Shown in pieces: positions 7,984 through 18,192 of a DNA stretch of 64,000 nucleotides (positions within the stretch are counted from its first letter, which is position 1; each line of letters starts with the position of its first letter). The stretch is from Neisseria animalis (lineage in GTDB: Bacteria; Pseudomonadota; Gammaproteobacteria; Burkholderiales; Neisseriaceae): contig NZ_LR134287.1 of assembly GCF_900636515.1 (NCBI RefSeq), forward strand, positions 2,108,001 to 2,172,000, in the 5' to 3' direction. The notes beneath the pieces are model-generated. The model saw only the letters and a program-made list of their open reading frames with translations, had not been told where the DNA came from and made no database searches. A program made the position numbers and the translations under genes.

Positions 7984-10290
7984 TCAGTCAAACAAGCCTT
8001 TCAAACGGCCGGACAACTCCAAAGCCTTACCCTTGCGCCCGCGCTTGCCTTCGATATCGATGATTTCCACCGTATTCTTGTGTGCCGCACCGCGTTTGCC
8101 CACGCTTTCCAGCGTGATGGTCGGCTCGGTAGTCGTGCTGACGCTGATCATGTCTTCGCCCTCTGCCAAGCTGATAAACTGCAAGCCGCGCCCTTTTGCC
8201 ATCACTTTCAACTCGTTCAACGTAAACGCCAAGGCACGGTTCTCGCCGGTAACCGCCACGACTTTGCAGTCGGGGTTGATGAGGGAGGAGACATAAACAT
8301 TCACAGGCGGCAGTACGGTTTCGCTTTCGTCCAAAGCCATCACAACCTTGCCTGCTTTGATGCGGCTGACCATGTCGCCGAGTTTGGCGATGAAACCGTA
8401 GCCTCCGCTGTTGCTCAGCAGATAGTGCCGGTCGGGCAGGCCGGTCATCATGGCCACCACATGCGCGCCGTTTTGCAATTCGATTAAGGACGAAACCGGC
8501 ACGCCGTCGCCTCTGCCGCCCGGAATTTCTGCCGCATCGAGGGTGTAGGTGCGGCCTTTGGAATCGAGCACCACCACCGGCCACACGGTGCGCCCTTCCA
8601 ATACCTGCTTCAGGCCGTCGCCTTCTTTAAATGTGGTTTGCCCCAAGTCCAAATTATGGCCGACACGGCTGCGGATCCAGCCTTTGTTCGACAAAATCAG
8701 CGTAACCGGCTCGTCGGCGGTGGTTTGCGTGAGGGAGGCGCGGTCGGCTTCTTCCACCAGCGTGCGGCGTTCGTCGCCAAACTGCTTCATATCGGCAGTC
8801 ATTTCTTTGATAATCAGCTTTTTCTTTTCACCCTCGTCCGACAGTAAAGTATTCAGACGACCTTGCTCTTCCTGAAGTTCGGCCAGTTCTTTTTCCAGCT
8901 TGAAGCCTTCCAGCCGCGCCAGTTGGCGCAGGCGGATTTCCAGAATGTCTTCGGCTTGGATTTCGCTCAGGCCGAACGCCGCCATCAGGTCGGCTTTCGG
9001 CTCGTCGCTTTCGCGGATGACGCGGATTACTTCGTCGATGTGCAGAAAGGCTTTCAGACGGCCTTCCAAGATATGCAGGCGTTTTTCCACTTGGGAGAGG
9101 CGGAATTGCAGACGGCGGGTAACGGTGGTCACGCGGAAATCCAGCCATTCCTGCAAAATGGTTTTCAGGTTTTTCTGCGCGGGGCGGTTGTCCAAACCCA
9201 TCATCACCAAGTTCACCGAAACATTGCCTTCCAGCGAGGTTTGCGCCATCAGCGTGTTCATAAACGCTTCCGGCTCGATGCGGCTGGATTTCGGCTCGAA
9301 TACGAGACGCACGGGGTGTTCGCCGTCACTTTCGTCGCGTACTTTTTCAATTAAATCCAACATCAGTTTTTTGGTGTTGAGCTGGTCTTGGTTGAGCTGT
9401 TTTTTGCCCGCTTTCGGCTTAGGATTGGTTTGCTCTTCGATTTCGGCCAGAATTTTTTGCGCGCTGGTGTTCGGTGGCAGCTCGGTAACAATCACGCGCC
9501 ATTGGCCGCGTGCCAGTTTTTCGGTTTCATAACGCGCCCGAACGCGCACGCTGCCCTTGCCGCTTTCGTACATCTGGCGCAAGTCGTCGGACGGGGTGAT
9601 GATTTGGCCGCCGCCGGCAAAATCCGGAGCGGGAATGTAGGCCAGCAAATCGGCGGTTTCCAAATTGGGCTTTTTCAGCAGCGCAATGGCGGCTTGGGTG
9701 ACTTCGGTGAGGTTGTGCGGCGGAATTTCCGTCGCCATGCCCACGGCAATGCCCGATGCGCCGTTGAGCAGCACCATCGGCAACCGCGCGGGCAACGCAA
9801 CCGGCTCTTCAAACGCGCCGTCGTAGTTCGGTACAAAATCCACCGTGCCCTGATTGATTTCGGATAACAGCAGCTCCGCAATCGGCGTTAAGCGTGCCTC
9901 GGTATAACGCATCGCCGCCGCGCCGTCGCCGTCCCTCGAGCCGAAGTTGCCGATGCCGTCGATTAAGGGATAACGCAGCGTGAAATCCTGCGCCATGCGC
10001 ACCATTGCCTCATAGGCCGAACTGTCGCCGTGCGGATGGTATTTGCCCAAAATTTCGCCGACCACGCGCGCCGACTTCACCGGTTTGGCACCCGCCGTCA
10101 AACCCATATCGCGCATGGCGTACAGAATCCGCCGCTGCACCGGCTTCTGGCCGTCTGAAACTTCGGGCAGGGCGCGGCCTTTGACCACGCTCATGGCGTA
10201 TTCGAGATAGGCGCGTTCGGCATATTGGCCGAGCAGCAGGTAATCTTCGCCGATGGCGGCGGGAGCGGGAGTAGCGGGAATATCGTTCAT
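7984..10290 (-). CDS. parC: DNA topoisomerase IV subunit A
   Basis: A 768-residue ParC that decatenates daughter chromosomes together with ParE. The N-terminal breakage-reunion domain shows [32 protein letters not shown], and the catalytic Tyr lies in [13 protein letters not shown] near 120. The C-terminal half has the degenerate GyrA-type beta-pinwheel repeats. The quinolone-resistance region reads [10 protein letters not shown], so the positions usually altered in resistant gonococci (Asp86, Ser87, Ser88, Glu91) look wild type. I place the start at ATG 10290 ([10 protein letters not shown]), since the further in-frame upstream sequence lies in non-coding DNA. Length is normal. Confidence 0.95.
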   Translation of the reverse strand: MNDIPATPAPAAIGEDYLLLGQYAERAYLEYAMSVVKGRALPEVSDGQKPVQRRILYAMRDMGLTAGAKPVKSARVVGEILGKYHPHGDSSAYEAMVRMAQDFTLRYPLIDGIGNFGSRDGDGAAAMRYTEARLTPIAELLLSEINQGTVDFVPNYDGAFEEPVALPARLPMVLLNGASGIAVGMATEIPPHNLTEVTQAAIALLKKPNLETADLLAYIPAPDFAGGGQIITPSDDLRQMYESGKGSVRVRARYETEKLARGQWRVIVTELPPNTSAQKILAEIEEQTNPKPKAGKKQLNQDQLNTKKLMLDLIEKVRDESDGEHPVRLVFEPKSSRIEPEAFMNTLMAQTSLEGNVSVNLVMMGLDNRPAQKNLKTILQEWLDFRVTTVTRRLQFRLSQVEKRLHILEGRLKAFLHIDEVIRVIRESDEPKADLMAAFGLSEIQAEDILEIRLRQLARLEGFKLEKELAELQEEQGRLNTLLSDEGEKKKLIIKEMTADMKQFGDERRTLVEEADRASLTQTTADEPVTLILSNKGWIRSRVGHNLDLGQTTFKEGDGLKQVLEGRTVWPVVVLDSKGRTYTLDAAEIPGGRGDGVPVSSLIELQNGAHVVAMMTGLPDRHYLLSNSGGYGFIAKLGDMVSRIKAGKVVMALDESETVLPPVNVYVSSLINPDCKVVAVTGENRALAFTLNELKVMAKGRGLQFISLAEGEDMISVSTTTEPTITLESVGKRGAAHKNTVEIIDIEGKRGRKGKALELSGRLKGLFD

Positions 10291-10524
10291 GTAAGGCGGG
10301 AAATACAAATAAAAAAGAATGGGGCATATTGTAAAGCAAAACAGGGGATTTCGCTCAACTTGCGGCGTTCTCGCTATCGCCTGACCACACGGAAGCAAAC
10401 GAGGTAGTAACACCCAAAACCAGACAGGGTGGCCGATTTTCTGCTTAGGCCGTTCGGCTGCTCCATCTTTGTGCAGGGCGCAGGCAAGGCCGTATGATGC
10501 CGTATCAAACAACCATAAAATCCA
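10291..10524. other. Intergenic region with a probable long-form Correia relic
   Basis: The parC promoter should lie here. Around 10380-10512 the order GGCCGATTTTCTGC, TTCGGCTGCTCC, CTTTGTGCAGGGCGCAGGCAA and GCCGTATCAAAC parallels the core of the long element at 38408-38566. I read it as a heavily decayed copy; the match is by eye and weak. Confidence 0.35.
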
Positions 10525-10584
10525 AAGGCCGTCTGCAAATGTCCGCACCCAAATTGGGTATGCAAACATTTTGCAGACGGCCTT
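10525..10584 (-). terminator. DUS-pair terminator of fabF
   Basis: AAGGCCGTCTGCAAATGT and its near-perfect inverse, 18-base arms, located 27 bases beyond the fabF stop. Confidence 0.75.
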
Positions 10585-10610
10585 GAAGGTTTGAAACAAT
10601 CCGGTTTCGC

Positions 10611-11858
10611 TTATCCTTCAAACTTTTTGAACACCAAAGTACCGTTGGTGCCGCCGAAGCCGAAAGAATTGGAAATGGCGACATCGATTTTCACGTCGCG
10701 CGCTTCGTTGGCGCAGTAGTCCAAATCGCAACCGGCTTCAATGTCTTGCTCGAAGATGTTGATAGTTGGCGGTGATTTTTGGTTGTGAACCGCCAATACG
10801 CTATATACAGCTTCCACGCCGCCGGCCGCACCCAGCAGGTGTCCGGTCATGGATTTGGTGGAGTTGACCACTACATTTGCAGCATGCTCGCCCAAAGCGC
10901 GTTTTAATGCTTTGGTTTCGTTGGCATCGCCTAGCGGTGTGGACGTGCCGTGTGCATTGACATAATCCACATCGGCCGCGTTCAATCCGGCATCTTTCAG
11001 GGCGCGGGTTACTGCCAGTGCCGGCCCTTCTTCGTTTGGCGCGGTAATGTGGTAAGCATCGGAACTCATGCCGAAGCCGACCAGCTCGGCGTAAATTTTC
11101 GCCCCGCGTTTTTTGGCGTGTTCCAACTCTTCCAACACCAGCACGCCCGCGCCTTCGCCGATAACGAAGCCGTCGCGGTCTTTGTCCCACGGACGGGAAG
11201 CGGTAGCCGGATCGTCGTTGCGTGTGGAAAGTGCCTTCATGGCGGCGAAACCGCCCACGCTCAACATATTAATCGTACCTTCCGCACCGCCGGCAACCAT
11301 CACGTCGGCATCGCCGTATTTAATCAGACGGGCCGCATCACCGATGGAGTGTGCGCCGGTGGTACACGCGGAAACCATACCGTAGGAAGGGCCGCGATAG
11401 CCTTTGAGAATGGTGACATGGCCGGCAATCAGGTTAATCAGCGAGCCGGGAATGAAAAACGGGTTGATTTTGCGCGATCCGCCTTCTTGTACCGCAATGC
11501 CAGTGGCTTCAATGCTGGGCATACCGCCGATACCGGAGCCGATGTTCACGCCGACTCGGTCTTTATCCAAATCGGGCGTATCGTCCAAACCGGCATCGGA
11601 AATGGCCTGCAGGGCAGCAGCCAAGCCGTAGTGGATAAACACATCCATGCGGCGGGCTTCTTTGGCGCTGATGTATTGACCGATGTCAAAACCGCGTACT
11701 TCGCCTGCGATTTGGCTGTTGATTTCAGATGCGTCAAAGCGGGTAATTAAACCGATGCCGCTTTTGCCTGCGAGCAGGTTGCTCCATGCTTCGGCGACGT
11801 CGTTGCCGACCGGTGATACTTGGCCAAGACCTGTAATGACTACTCTTCTCTGACTCAT
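10611..11858 (-). CDS. fabF: 3-oxoacyl-ACP synthase II (KAS II)
   Basis: A 415-residue condensing enzyme that extends acyl-ACP with malonyl-ACP in fatty acid synthesis. It shows the FabF opening [15 protein letters not shown], the nucleophile in [14 protein letters not shown], and the two catalytic histidines in [11 protein letters not shown] and [13 protein letters not shown]. It ends with the glycine loop [16 protein letters not shown]. The dehydration-free elongation it performs supplies precursors for the lipid A acyltransferases encoded later in the window. It lies downstream of acpP on the same strand, 216 bases away, a common pairing. Start ATG 11858 directly precedes the conserved N-terminus. 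Confidence 0.96.
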   Translation of the reverse strand: MSQRRVVITGLGQVSPVGNDVAEAWSNLLAGKSGIGLITRFDASEINSQIAGEVRGFDIGQYISAKEARRMDVFIHYGLAAALQAISDAGLDDTPDLDKDRVGVNIGSGIGGMPSIEATGIAVQEGGSRKINPFFIPGSLINLIAGHVTILKGYRGPSYGMVSACTTGAHSIGDAARLIKYGDADVMVAGGAEGTINMLSVGGFAAMKALSTRNDDPATASRPWDKDRDGFVIGEGAGVLVLEELEHAKKRGAKIYAELVGFGMSSDAYHITAPNEEGPALAVTRALKDAGLNAADVDYVNAHGTSTPLGDANETKALKRALGEHAANVVVNSTKSMTGHLLGAAGGVEAVYSVLAVHNQKSPPTINIFEQDIEAGCDLDYCANEARDVKIDVAISNSFGFGGTNGTLVFKKFEG

Positions 11859-12074
11859 GATAATCTCGCTAGTAGATGGGACAATGTCTCAATCGGACAA
11901 TGCCGTCTGAATATTCCGACCCTGCCCTGTTGGGCATACTGTCGGAAAACAAACCGAATGGCGGCAAAAAGCAACACAGCCGTCTGAAAATCTGCCGCGA
12001 CCAAATAAGGTAAAAGCCTCTGTTTGCTTATGATGCAGCAGAGGCTGATATACTTTACCGTTTACCGCTGAAAA
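11859..12074 (-). other. acpP-fabF spacer
   Basis: Contains two AA-type DUS near 11902 and 11981 in opposite context to the genes, not paired as a tight hairpin. Whether acpP transcripts read into fabF cannot be decided by eye. Confidence 0.35.
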
Positions 12075-12311
12075 TTAGCCGTTGTGGGCGTTGATGTAAT
12101 CGATAGCCAGTTGTACGGTAGTGATTTTTTCGGCATCTTCATCAGGGATTTCGCAACCGAATGCTTCTTCCAAAGCCATTACCAGCTCAACGGTATCCAA
12201 AGAATCCGCGCCCAAGTCGTCTTGGAAAGAGGACTCGTTTTTCACTTCGGCTTCATCTACGCCCAGTTGTTCAGCAACAATTTTTTTAACTTGTTGTTCG
12301 ATGTTTGACAT
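12075..12311 (-). CDS. acpP: Acyl carrier protein
   Basis: A 78-residue acidic protein that carries acyl chains as phosphopantetheine thioesters for fatty acid, lipid A and phospholipid synthesis. The attachment serine lies in the hallmark [16 protein letters not shown], near residue 37. Full length and sequence are typical of Acp[18 protein letters not shown] at the start and a short helix at the end. The gene precedes fabF on the same strand. The 321 bases beyond its start (12312-12632) hold its promoter and that of the divergent S4 gene, with one lone CA-type DUS near 12540 and nothing else I recognise. Confidence 0.97.
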   Translation of the reverse strand: MSNIEQQVKKIVAEQLGVDEAEVKNESSFQDDLGADSLDTVELVMALEEAFGCEIPDEDAEKITTVQLAIDYINAHNG

Positions 12312-12632
12312 GTCAGTCGTTCCTTATATGCCTTACGGCGGGTTTAGAAAAAGGTAATCGGTGCTATTTTACCGAATCGGATTAGAGTTTTCCATCTAAA
12401 AATGTGTTTTTTGCACATCCGCACGGCAACTCCCGTTACTCGGCATATTAGCACAGGGCGATTTTATCCCACAAGCAGCTTTTTGTTTTTATTTATTATC
12501 AGATACTTGCATAGCAAAAATCAGAAACATTCGCTGTTTTGCAGACGGCCTTGCACGTCTTTTCCACTGCACAAACTCCCTTTCCGGCCCGCTCTTCGGT
12601 TAAAATACACACAAAATCCTCAAGGAAACATC

Positions 12633-12866
12633 ATGGAAGCCACCGTCTATCTGGAAGACAACGAATACATCGCCTTGTGCGACCTGCTGAAACTTGCCGG
12701 CCTTGCCGAAAGCGGCGGTCAGGCGAAAGCCTTTATTGCCGAAGGTTTGGTTTTCCGCAACGGTGAGGTTGAGACACGAAAAACCGCTAAAATCCGCGGC
12801 GGCGAAGTGATTGAATTTGACGGTGCACGCTTGGACATTGCCGATGGATACGACCCTGAAGAATAA
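12633..12866 (+). CDS. Small S4-domain RNA-binding protein (YbcJ-like)
   Basis: A 77-residue protein made almost entirely of an S4 RNA-binding fold: LCDLLKLAGLAESGGQAKAFI, then GLVFRNGEVETRKTAKIRGGEVIEF. It aligns well from memory with E. coli YbcJ, an S4 protein of uncertain role (possibly ribosome- or tRNA-linked). The start ATG 12633 is preceded by an AAGGAAA ribosome-binding site. Its last 23 bases overlap the next gene, so the two are probably translated together. Function beyond RNA binding is inferred from the fold. Confidence 0.85.
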   Translation: MEATVYLEDNEYIALCDLLKLAGLAESGGQAKAFIAEGLVFRNGEVETRKTAKIRGGEVIEFDGARLDIADGYDPEE

Positions 12867-13047
12867 AGCGGAAACCCTGTTGGGCGAAACGCTGCTGGAC
12901 GAACCCGTCCGCCCCGAAAGTTGGGAATGCTGCGGCAGCGACTGCGGCGATGCCTGTATCCAAACCATCTATTGGGACGAAAAAGCCCGTTACGATGCCC
13001 AGCAAAAACGCCTGCAGGCTTTACTGCCGTCTGCAGACGACGCATAA
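12844..13047 (+). CDS. Oxidoreductase-like domain protein (small, Cys-rich)
   Basis: A 67-residue protein with the Oxidored-like signature: RPESWECCGSDCGDACIQTIYWDE, a PxxxxxCCGxxCxxxC cluster similar to the N-terminal domain of some oxidoreductases. Four clustered cysteines suggest metal or redox chemistry, but no function is known to me. I start it at ATG 12844, inside the S4 gene, because homologues begin shortly before the Pro-Glu-Ser-Trp block. The C-terminal RLQALLPSADDA is variable. Its final codons contain a CA-type DUS. Confidence 0.75.
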   Translation: MDTTLKNKAETLLGETLLDEPVRPESWECCGSDCGDACIQTIYWDEKARYDAQQKRLQALLPSADDA

Positions 13048-13090
13048 GACTGCCCGCGCAGTCCGGCAGATACATTGCCGCCTTGCCGAA

Positions 13091-13138
13091 GCCGTCTGCA
13101 AATTGCCGCATGAAAGGCAGATTTTGCAGACGGCCTTT
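13091..13138. terminator. DUS-pair hairpin between convergent genes
   Basis: GCCGTCTGCAAATTGCC and an imperfect inverse with a T-rich right flank, between the Cys-rich gene and convergent yhbP. Confidence 0.7.
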
Positions 13139-13173
13139 CTGCCCAAACAGCCGCCTTGCGCCGTTTTCACCCC

Positions 13174-13611
13174 TCAAACTTCATTCCGCTGCCAAACGGT
13201 TTTCTGTGCAAACACCTGTTTATTGTCGGTAAACTTCACGCTTTCCAACACCAACGCCCACACATCGCTTTTCATGGCGCGGGCAACAGGGTGCGCTTGG
13301 TAAAACAGCGCACACGCGGTTTTTCGCTCCGCTTCATCTTCAATGATTTCCGCCCGCGCCTGAAATTGGATACCGCGGATTTGCGCCAAGCTCTTCGGCT
13401 GCCCCGCCACCGTCCCGGCAATACGCGGATTGGCCGACATCAGCACCCCATGGCGCGTGGTGCGCGAAGTCAGCACAATCAGCCTTCCCGCCTGCAAATC
13501 CGGCACATAAAAACAACACGCGCTCCAAATATCGCCCTCATGCGCCGCCGCCAAGCTGACCACATGATTTTGGCGGAAAAACGCAGCGATATGATCAGGT
13601 ATCGGATTCAT
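13174..13611 (-). CDS. yhbP: YhbP-like protein, FMN-binding split-barrel family (UPF0306)
   Basis: A 145-residue protein of the pyridoxamine-phosphate-oxidase-like split-barrel family. It matches the E. coli YhbP pattern closely: HVVSLAAAHEGDIWSACCFYV, VLTSRTTRHGVLMSANPRIAGTV, GQPKSLAQIRGIQFQ, HPVARAM and VKFTDNKQVF. Biochemical role is unknown; members bind flavin or heme-like cofactors. Two GTG codons precede the ATG, but a GGGGAG ribosome-binding site is best spaced for ATG 13611. It stands alone, convergent with the preceding pair. Confidence 0.85.
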   Translation of the reverse strand: MNPIPDHIAAFFRQNHVVSLAAAHEGDIWSACCFYVPDLQAGRLIVLTSRTTRHGVLMSANPRIAGTVAGQPKSLAQIRGIQFQARAEIIEDEAERKTACALFYQAHPVARAMKSDVWALVLESVKFTDNKQVFAQKTVWQRNEV

Positions 13612-13726
13612 CACCACTCCCCTTCGGCAAAACCGTTATTTTACGCCCGATTTCGCCCGAGCCGCCCCATTGCCGTTGTTTTTCTCATTTTCAACGCGCT
13701 TTCCGGCAAAAGAAAATACGGTAAAA

Positions 13727-13833
13727 TATAGTCGAATAAAATAAGAATGAGACAAGGCAGCGAAGCCGCAGACAGTACACATAGTACGGCAAGGCAAAGC
13801 AACGCTGTATCATTCTTATTTTAAATGACTATA
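13727..13833 (-). repeat. Correia-like 107-bp element, copy 3, abutting comP
   Basis: Reverse orientation relative to copies 1 and 2 and identical to them after reverse-complementing. Only 30 bases separate it from the comP ATG, so the comP promoter must lie in or before the element. Its right end includes TGACTATAAC, which resembles an extended -10. Confidence 0.85.
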
Positions 13834-13863
13834 ACTTCAAACCCATTACCGCACACGCCGACC

Positions 13864-14352
13864 ATGAAACGCCCTGCCCCACAGCACCGCAACCGCGGCT
13901 TCAGCCTGATTCAGCTTCTGGCGGCAACCGCCGTCTTAGCCGTTCTTGCCGCTACCGCCCTGCCCGCTTACGACCGCCATATCCGCGACAGCCGTTTGCG
14001 CGAGGCACAAGCCGCCCTGCTGGAAAATACCCAATATTTGGAAAAATACTATCTGCAAAACGGCCGCATCCGCAGAAATACAGCCAACTGGCCGGATCTG
14101 CCGCTGACACAGACCGACACATTCTGCATCCGCTTCAGCAGTCAGGCGCGCGGACAAACCGAAAACCGCGAAGGCAAATTCACCCTCAAAGCCGTCGCCT
14201 TCGACAAAAACCGCGAACCGCGCGTATTGAAAATCAACGAATCTCTGACCACCCTTATCTGCCAAAGTTCCGACAGCCGCTGCGACGACGGGCTGCCCCA
14301 CTTCCCCGGCAATTCGGACAATGATAAAGAATGCACGGTCTTCCAGCATTAA
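13864..14352 (+). CDS. comP: Type IV pilin-like DNA uptake receptor ComP
   Basis: ComP is the minor pilin that binds the DUS on incoming DNA and sets the species bias of transformation. The 162-residue product has a 12-residue leader ending NRG, prepilin cleavage before FSLIQLLAATAVLAVLAA, and a long N-terminal helix. The globular part follows the ComP pattern as I remember it from N. meningitidis: ALLENTQYLEKYYLQNGR, FCIRF, GKFTLKAVAFDK, LTTLICQ, CDDGLPHF. The four cysteines (about 88, 133, 140, 157) match its two disulfides. Mature residue 5 is Gln instead of the near-universal Glu. An alternative ATG at 13825 lies inside the Correia-like end and would double the leader; 13864 fits better. 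No good ribosome-binding site is visible. Confidence 0.88.
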   Translation: MKRPAPQHRNRGFSLIQLLAATAVLAVLAATALPAYDRHIRDSRLREAQAALLENTQYLEKYYLQNGRIRRNTANWPDLPLTQTDTFCIRFSSQARGQTENREGKFTLKAVAFDKNREPRVLKINESLTTLICQSSDSRCDDGLPHFPGNSDNDKECTVFQH

Positions 14353-14364
14353 TCCGCCCATCGC

Positions 14365-14403
14365 AAAGGCCGTCTGCAAAACGAAATGTGCAGACGGCCT
14401 TTT
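14365..14403 (+). terminator. DUS-pair terminator of comP
   Basis: AAAGGCCGTCTGCAAAA and its inverse with T-rich flank, 13 bases beyond the comP stop. From 14404 to 14722 I see no gene and no clear element. Confidence 0.72.
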
Positions 14404-14722
14404 ATACTCGGATAACAAAAAATAAAACAAAACAGTACAACCGCCCACCATACGGACAGTACAGACGGCAGACGTACCGCTCCCGAACTCGGCCAGTTCC
14501 TCTCTTTGAAGAAAACACCGTATCAGGCAATATTTAATAACCGTTGTCTGCCACAAGCAGACAGAGCAAAGCGTGCAACAGCCCTTTTTCAACAGCCTGC
14601 ATCAACACCGCGCCGACATTTGAAAACGGCAATATCAATCCAGCGACCGCAAACAGGAAACCAAATCTACCGTATCGCGCCGATTTTATCCTGCACAGCC
14701 GCCTGCCTGCCCGAACAAAAAT

Positions 14723-14756
14723 AAAACCGCTTTGGCATATAATCCAAAGCGGTTTT
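14723..14756 (-). terminator. Terminator of tRNA-Pro
   Basis: Perfect 13-base stem AAAACCGCTTTGG / CCAAAGCGGTTTT just beyond the 3' end of the minus-strand tRNA. Confidence 0.85.
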
Positions 14757-14762
14757 GTAATA

Positions 14763-14839
<77 letters not shown>

Positions 14840-15110
14840 AATAAGCGAGTATTATAAACCCTGTTTTCCCCGTTTGGCAAGCTGTTTGCACACAAAAGCC
14901 GTCTGCAAATGCCAACACCGCCCAACGCTCAACCGCACCGGCACAGCCGCTGCCAATACAGCTTTGCAACAAAGCAACATGGCGAAGTCGTGCGGCAGCC
15001 GTTTTCGGCGGTATGCTCACCATATCGTGATGGGAAAAAATGAAACGTTTGTCGGGTAAGTTTGTCGGATAAAGCAAACCGATGGCGGCAAGGACTTTGC
15101 GCTTGACGAG

Positions 15111-15341
15111 TTATTTTGGGGCGTCTGAAGAGCGGTCGACCAAGCATTCAAGACAAAACTGCACGGCATAAAGGGCTTTCTGGTAAGTGGCGTTATCGGT
15201 AAAGGTCAGATAGCTACGCATCATGCGTGGGCTAATGCCGATAAGTTCGGCAACTTCACGCCGGGTTAAGCCAGTTTTTTCAATCAGATCACGCAAATAA
15301 TCGGGGTTTAGATTGTAACGGGTTTGGGCGTTTGGTTTCAT
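15111..15341 (-). CDS. Small helix-turn-helix protein
   Basis: A 76-residue protein with an XRE-like helix-turn-helix: YLRDLIEKTGLTRREVAELIGISPRMMRSYL. It carries almost nothing else beyond a short C-terminal helix. The start ATG 15341 has a strong GGAAGG site 5-6 bases ahead. The frame stays open further upstream to an ATG at 15485 with a hydrophobic stretch, but that start lacks a ribosome-binding site. It follows rsmI on the same strand by about 160 bases. It could be a plasmid- or phage-type repressor remnant or a resident regulator; targets are unknown. Confidence 0.65.
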   Translation of the reverse strand: MKPNAQTRYNLNPDYLRDLIEKTGLTRREVAELIGISPRMMRSYLTFTDNATYQKALYAVQFCLECLVDRSSDAPK

Positions 15342-15502
15342 CAAGCCTTCCAAAAAGCCCCGCATGGGTGCTTGGCGTTGTTTAAAAATCCACGGCACAA
15401 ATATAGCGAAGGCGGCAGCAATTTCGGCAATTTCGGCAAAAACCACAATCGCCAAAGATAATATCCGGTTTCCTTGCGTGCCCATATTTGGAAACCGCAA
15501 AC

Positions 15503-16372
15503 CTATTTCCAAGTCAGCGCCAAATCATAAAGTGCTTTCTTACTTTCGCCGGTAATTTTCGCCGCCAAATCCGCCGCCTGTTTGGTCGGCAGCTCGGCCG
15601 CCAGAACCTTCATCACCTGCTGCGCTTCTTCGGGCAGTCCGCTGTGCTTTTCCTTACGGGCGGGGTGGAGGATGAGCACCATTTCCCCGCGCGTTTGGTT
15701 GCTGTCGTTTTGCAAGGCCGTCTGTACTTCGGCCACGCTGCCGCTTAAAAAAGTTTCAAACGTCTTGCTGATTTCGCGTGCCAACACAATTTCGCGATCG
15801 GGAAAACGCGCCGCCATCTCCGCAAGCGATGCCTCGATACGGTGCGGCGTTTCAAACATCACAACCGGATAATCCGCCTCTTCCCATTTTTCAAACAATT
15901 TTTGGCGTTCGCCCGATTTCGGCGGCAGAAAACCGTTGAAATAAAAGTCCGGTTCGGCCACGCCCGCCACGCTCAACGCACCCATTACCGCACTCGCTCC
16001 CACAACCGGCACCACTTTAAATCCCGCTTCGCGCACGCGTGCGGCAAGTTTCGCCCCCGGATCGCACACGGCCGGCGTACCCGCATCGGACACCTGCGCC
16101 ACCATCAGGCCGTCTGCAAGATAAGCGGTGATTTTGTCGGCCATCTGCTGCTCGTTGTGTTCGCGCACGCTCACCAGCTTGGCCTGTATGCCGTAGGCAC
16201 TCAGAAGCTGCGCGGTCACGCGCGTATCTTCGGCGCACACGATGTCGGCACTTTCCAACACCGCCAACGCGCGCAGGGTAATGTCGGCCAAATTGCCGAT
16301 GGGTGTGGCGACAACGTATAATGTTTGCGGTGCAAGGCTGTCGCAGGCTTTTTGATAGTGTTTCTGTATCAT
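15503..16372 (-). CDS. rsmI: 16S rRNA (cytidine-1402-2'-O)-methyltransferase
   Basis: RsmI adds the ribose methyl of m4Cm1402 in the ribosomal P site. The 289-residue protein has the tetrapyrrole-methylase-like SAM fold with LYVVATPIGNLADITLRAL at the start. It also has ADIVCAEDTRVTAQLL, QVSDAGTPAVCDPG and the loop VPVVGASAVMGALSVAG, all family hallmarks. It is divergent from yraN by 51 bases. The arrangement rsmI, yraN, gmhA/diaA-like, BON lipoprotein matches the E. coli yraL-yraN-diaA-yraP block, except that lpoA (yraM) is missing. Confidence 0.94.
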   Translation of the reverse strand: MIQKHYQKACDSLAPQTLYVVATPIGNLADITLRALAVLESADIVCAEDTRVTAQLLSAYGIQAKLVSVREHNEQQMADKITAYLADGLMVAQVSDAGTPAVCDPGAKLAARVREAGFKVVPVVGASAVMGALSVAGVAEPDFYFNGFLPPKSGERQKLFEKWEEADYPVVMFETPHRIEASLAEMAARFPDREIVLAREISKTFETFLSGSVAEVQTALQNDSNQTRGEMVLILHPARKEKHSGLPEEAQQVMKVLAAELPTKQAADLAAKITGESKKALYDLALTWK

Positions 16373-16423
16373 GGGTTTGAGGCCGTCTGAAAAAATAGAA
16401 AATCATTATACACGGGAAAAAAT

Positions 16424-17373
<950 letters not shown>

Positions 17374-17381
17374 CCCTCTCT

Positions 17382-17421
17382 TTTGCAGACGGCCTTTCCA
17401 AACAGCAAAAGCCGTCTGCAA
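17382..17421 (+). terminator. Inverted DUS pair between gmhA and the BON lipoprotein
   Basis: TTGCAGACGGC and GCCGTCTGCAA, 11-base arms about 17 bases apart, in tail-to-tail order. It may attenuate rather than end transcription, since the next gene starts 30 bases later. Confidence 0.5.
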
Positions 17422-17450
17422 TCTTGTTTTCACCCTCCGGAAGGACTGTT

Positions 17451-18059
17451 ATGAAAATCAAGCAATATGCCAAACCCCTTCTCACCGCCGCCGTATTGTC
17501 CCTGACCCTCAGCGGCTGCGTCAGCGCACTCATCGGCGGAGCCGCCGCCGGTACCAAATCCGCCATCGACCGGCGCACCACCGGCGCACAGGCCGACGAC
17601 AACGTCATGGCATTGCGTGTAGAAACCACCGCGCTGTCCTACCTGAAACAAAACAATCAAATCACAGGATACACGCCGAAAATCAACGTTGTCAGCTACA
17701 ACCGCCGTCTGCTGTTGCTCGGCCAGGTTGCCAGCGAAGGCGAAAAACAATTTGTCGAACAAGTTGCCCGTTCCCAACAGGCAGCCGAGGGCGTTTACAA
17801 CTACATTACCGTAGCCACCTCCGCCCGTTCGTTCGGCAACATCAGTGCCGACACATGGAGCACGTCCAAAGTGCGCGCCTCGCTGTTGGGCATCAACCCC
17901 GCCACCCAAGCGCGTACCAAAATCGTTACCTACGACAACGTAACCTATGTAATGGGCATTCTGACACCCGAGGAACAAGCCGCCGTTACACATAAAGTCA
18001 GCACCACCCTCGGTGTACAGAAAGTCGTTACCCTGTACCAAAACTACACCGCCCAATAA
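17451..18059 (+). CDS. BON-domain outer-membrane lipoprotein (YraP/DolP-like, GNA2091-like)
   Basis: A 202-residue lipoprotein with a signal peptide ending at lipobox LSGC (Cys about 19). Two BON domains follow: the first around NVMALRVETTALSYLKQN to VVSYNRRLLLLGQVASEGEKQFVEQVAR, the second from TSKVRASLLGINP to YVMGILTPEEQAAVTHKVSTTLGVQKV. E. coli DolP (YraP) supports outer-membrane integrity at division sites and the BAM machine. The meningococcal relative GNA2091 is, as I recall, a fusion partner in a MenB vaccine. ATG 17451 has a GGAAGG site. Role here is inferred from family and synteny. Confidence 0.88.
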   Translation: MKIKQYAKPLLTAAVLSLTLSGCVSALIGGAAAGTKSAIDRRTTGAQADDNVMALRVETTALSYLKQNNQITGYTPKINVVSYNRRLLLLGQVASEGEKQFVEQVARSQQAAEGVYNYITVATSARSFGNISADTWSTSKVRASLLGINPATQARTKIVTYDNVTYVMGILTPEEQAAVTHKVSTTLGVQKVVTLYQNYTAQ

Positions 18060-18192
18060 CCGAAACGCACCAGCCGTTGAACACCGCCGCCAAAGCGCCG
18101 CAGCGGAAGTTTGACGGCTGCTGCACCAAACCGCCCGTATCTGCCATTTTACAGACGGCATACCGGCTGCCGAACCCCACGGATACCGTTTT

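Noticed and set aside
10291..10599. In-frame N-terminal extension of parC
   Set aside because: The extra residues are not ParC-like, the stretch contains DUS hairpin and repeat-relic sequence, and the family N-terminus begins at 10290.
15342..15485. Hydrophobic N-terminal extension of the small HTH protein
   Set aside because: The upstream ATG has no ribosome-binding site and the hydrophobic stretch contains two glutamates, whereas ATG 15341 has a strong site. Kept as an alternative only.
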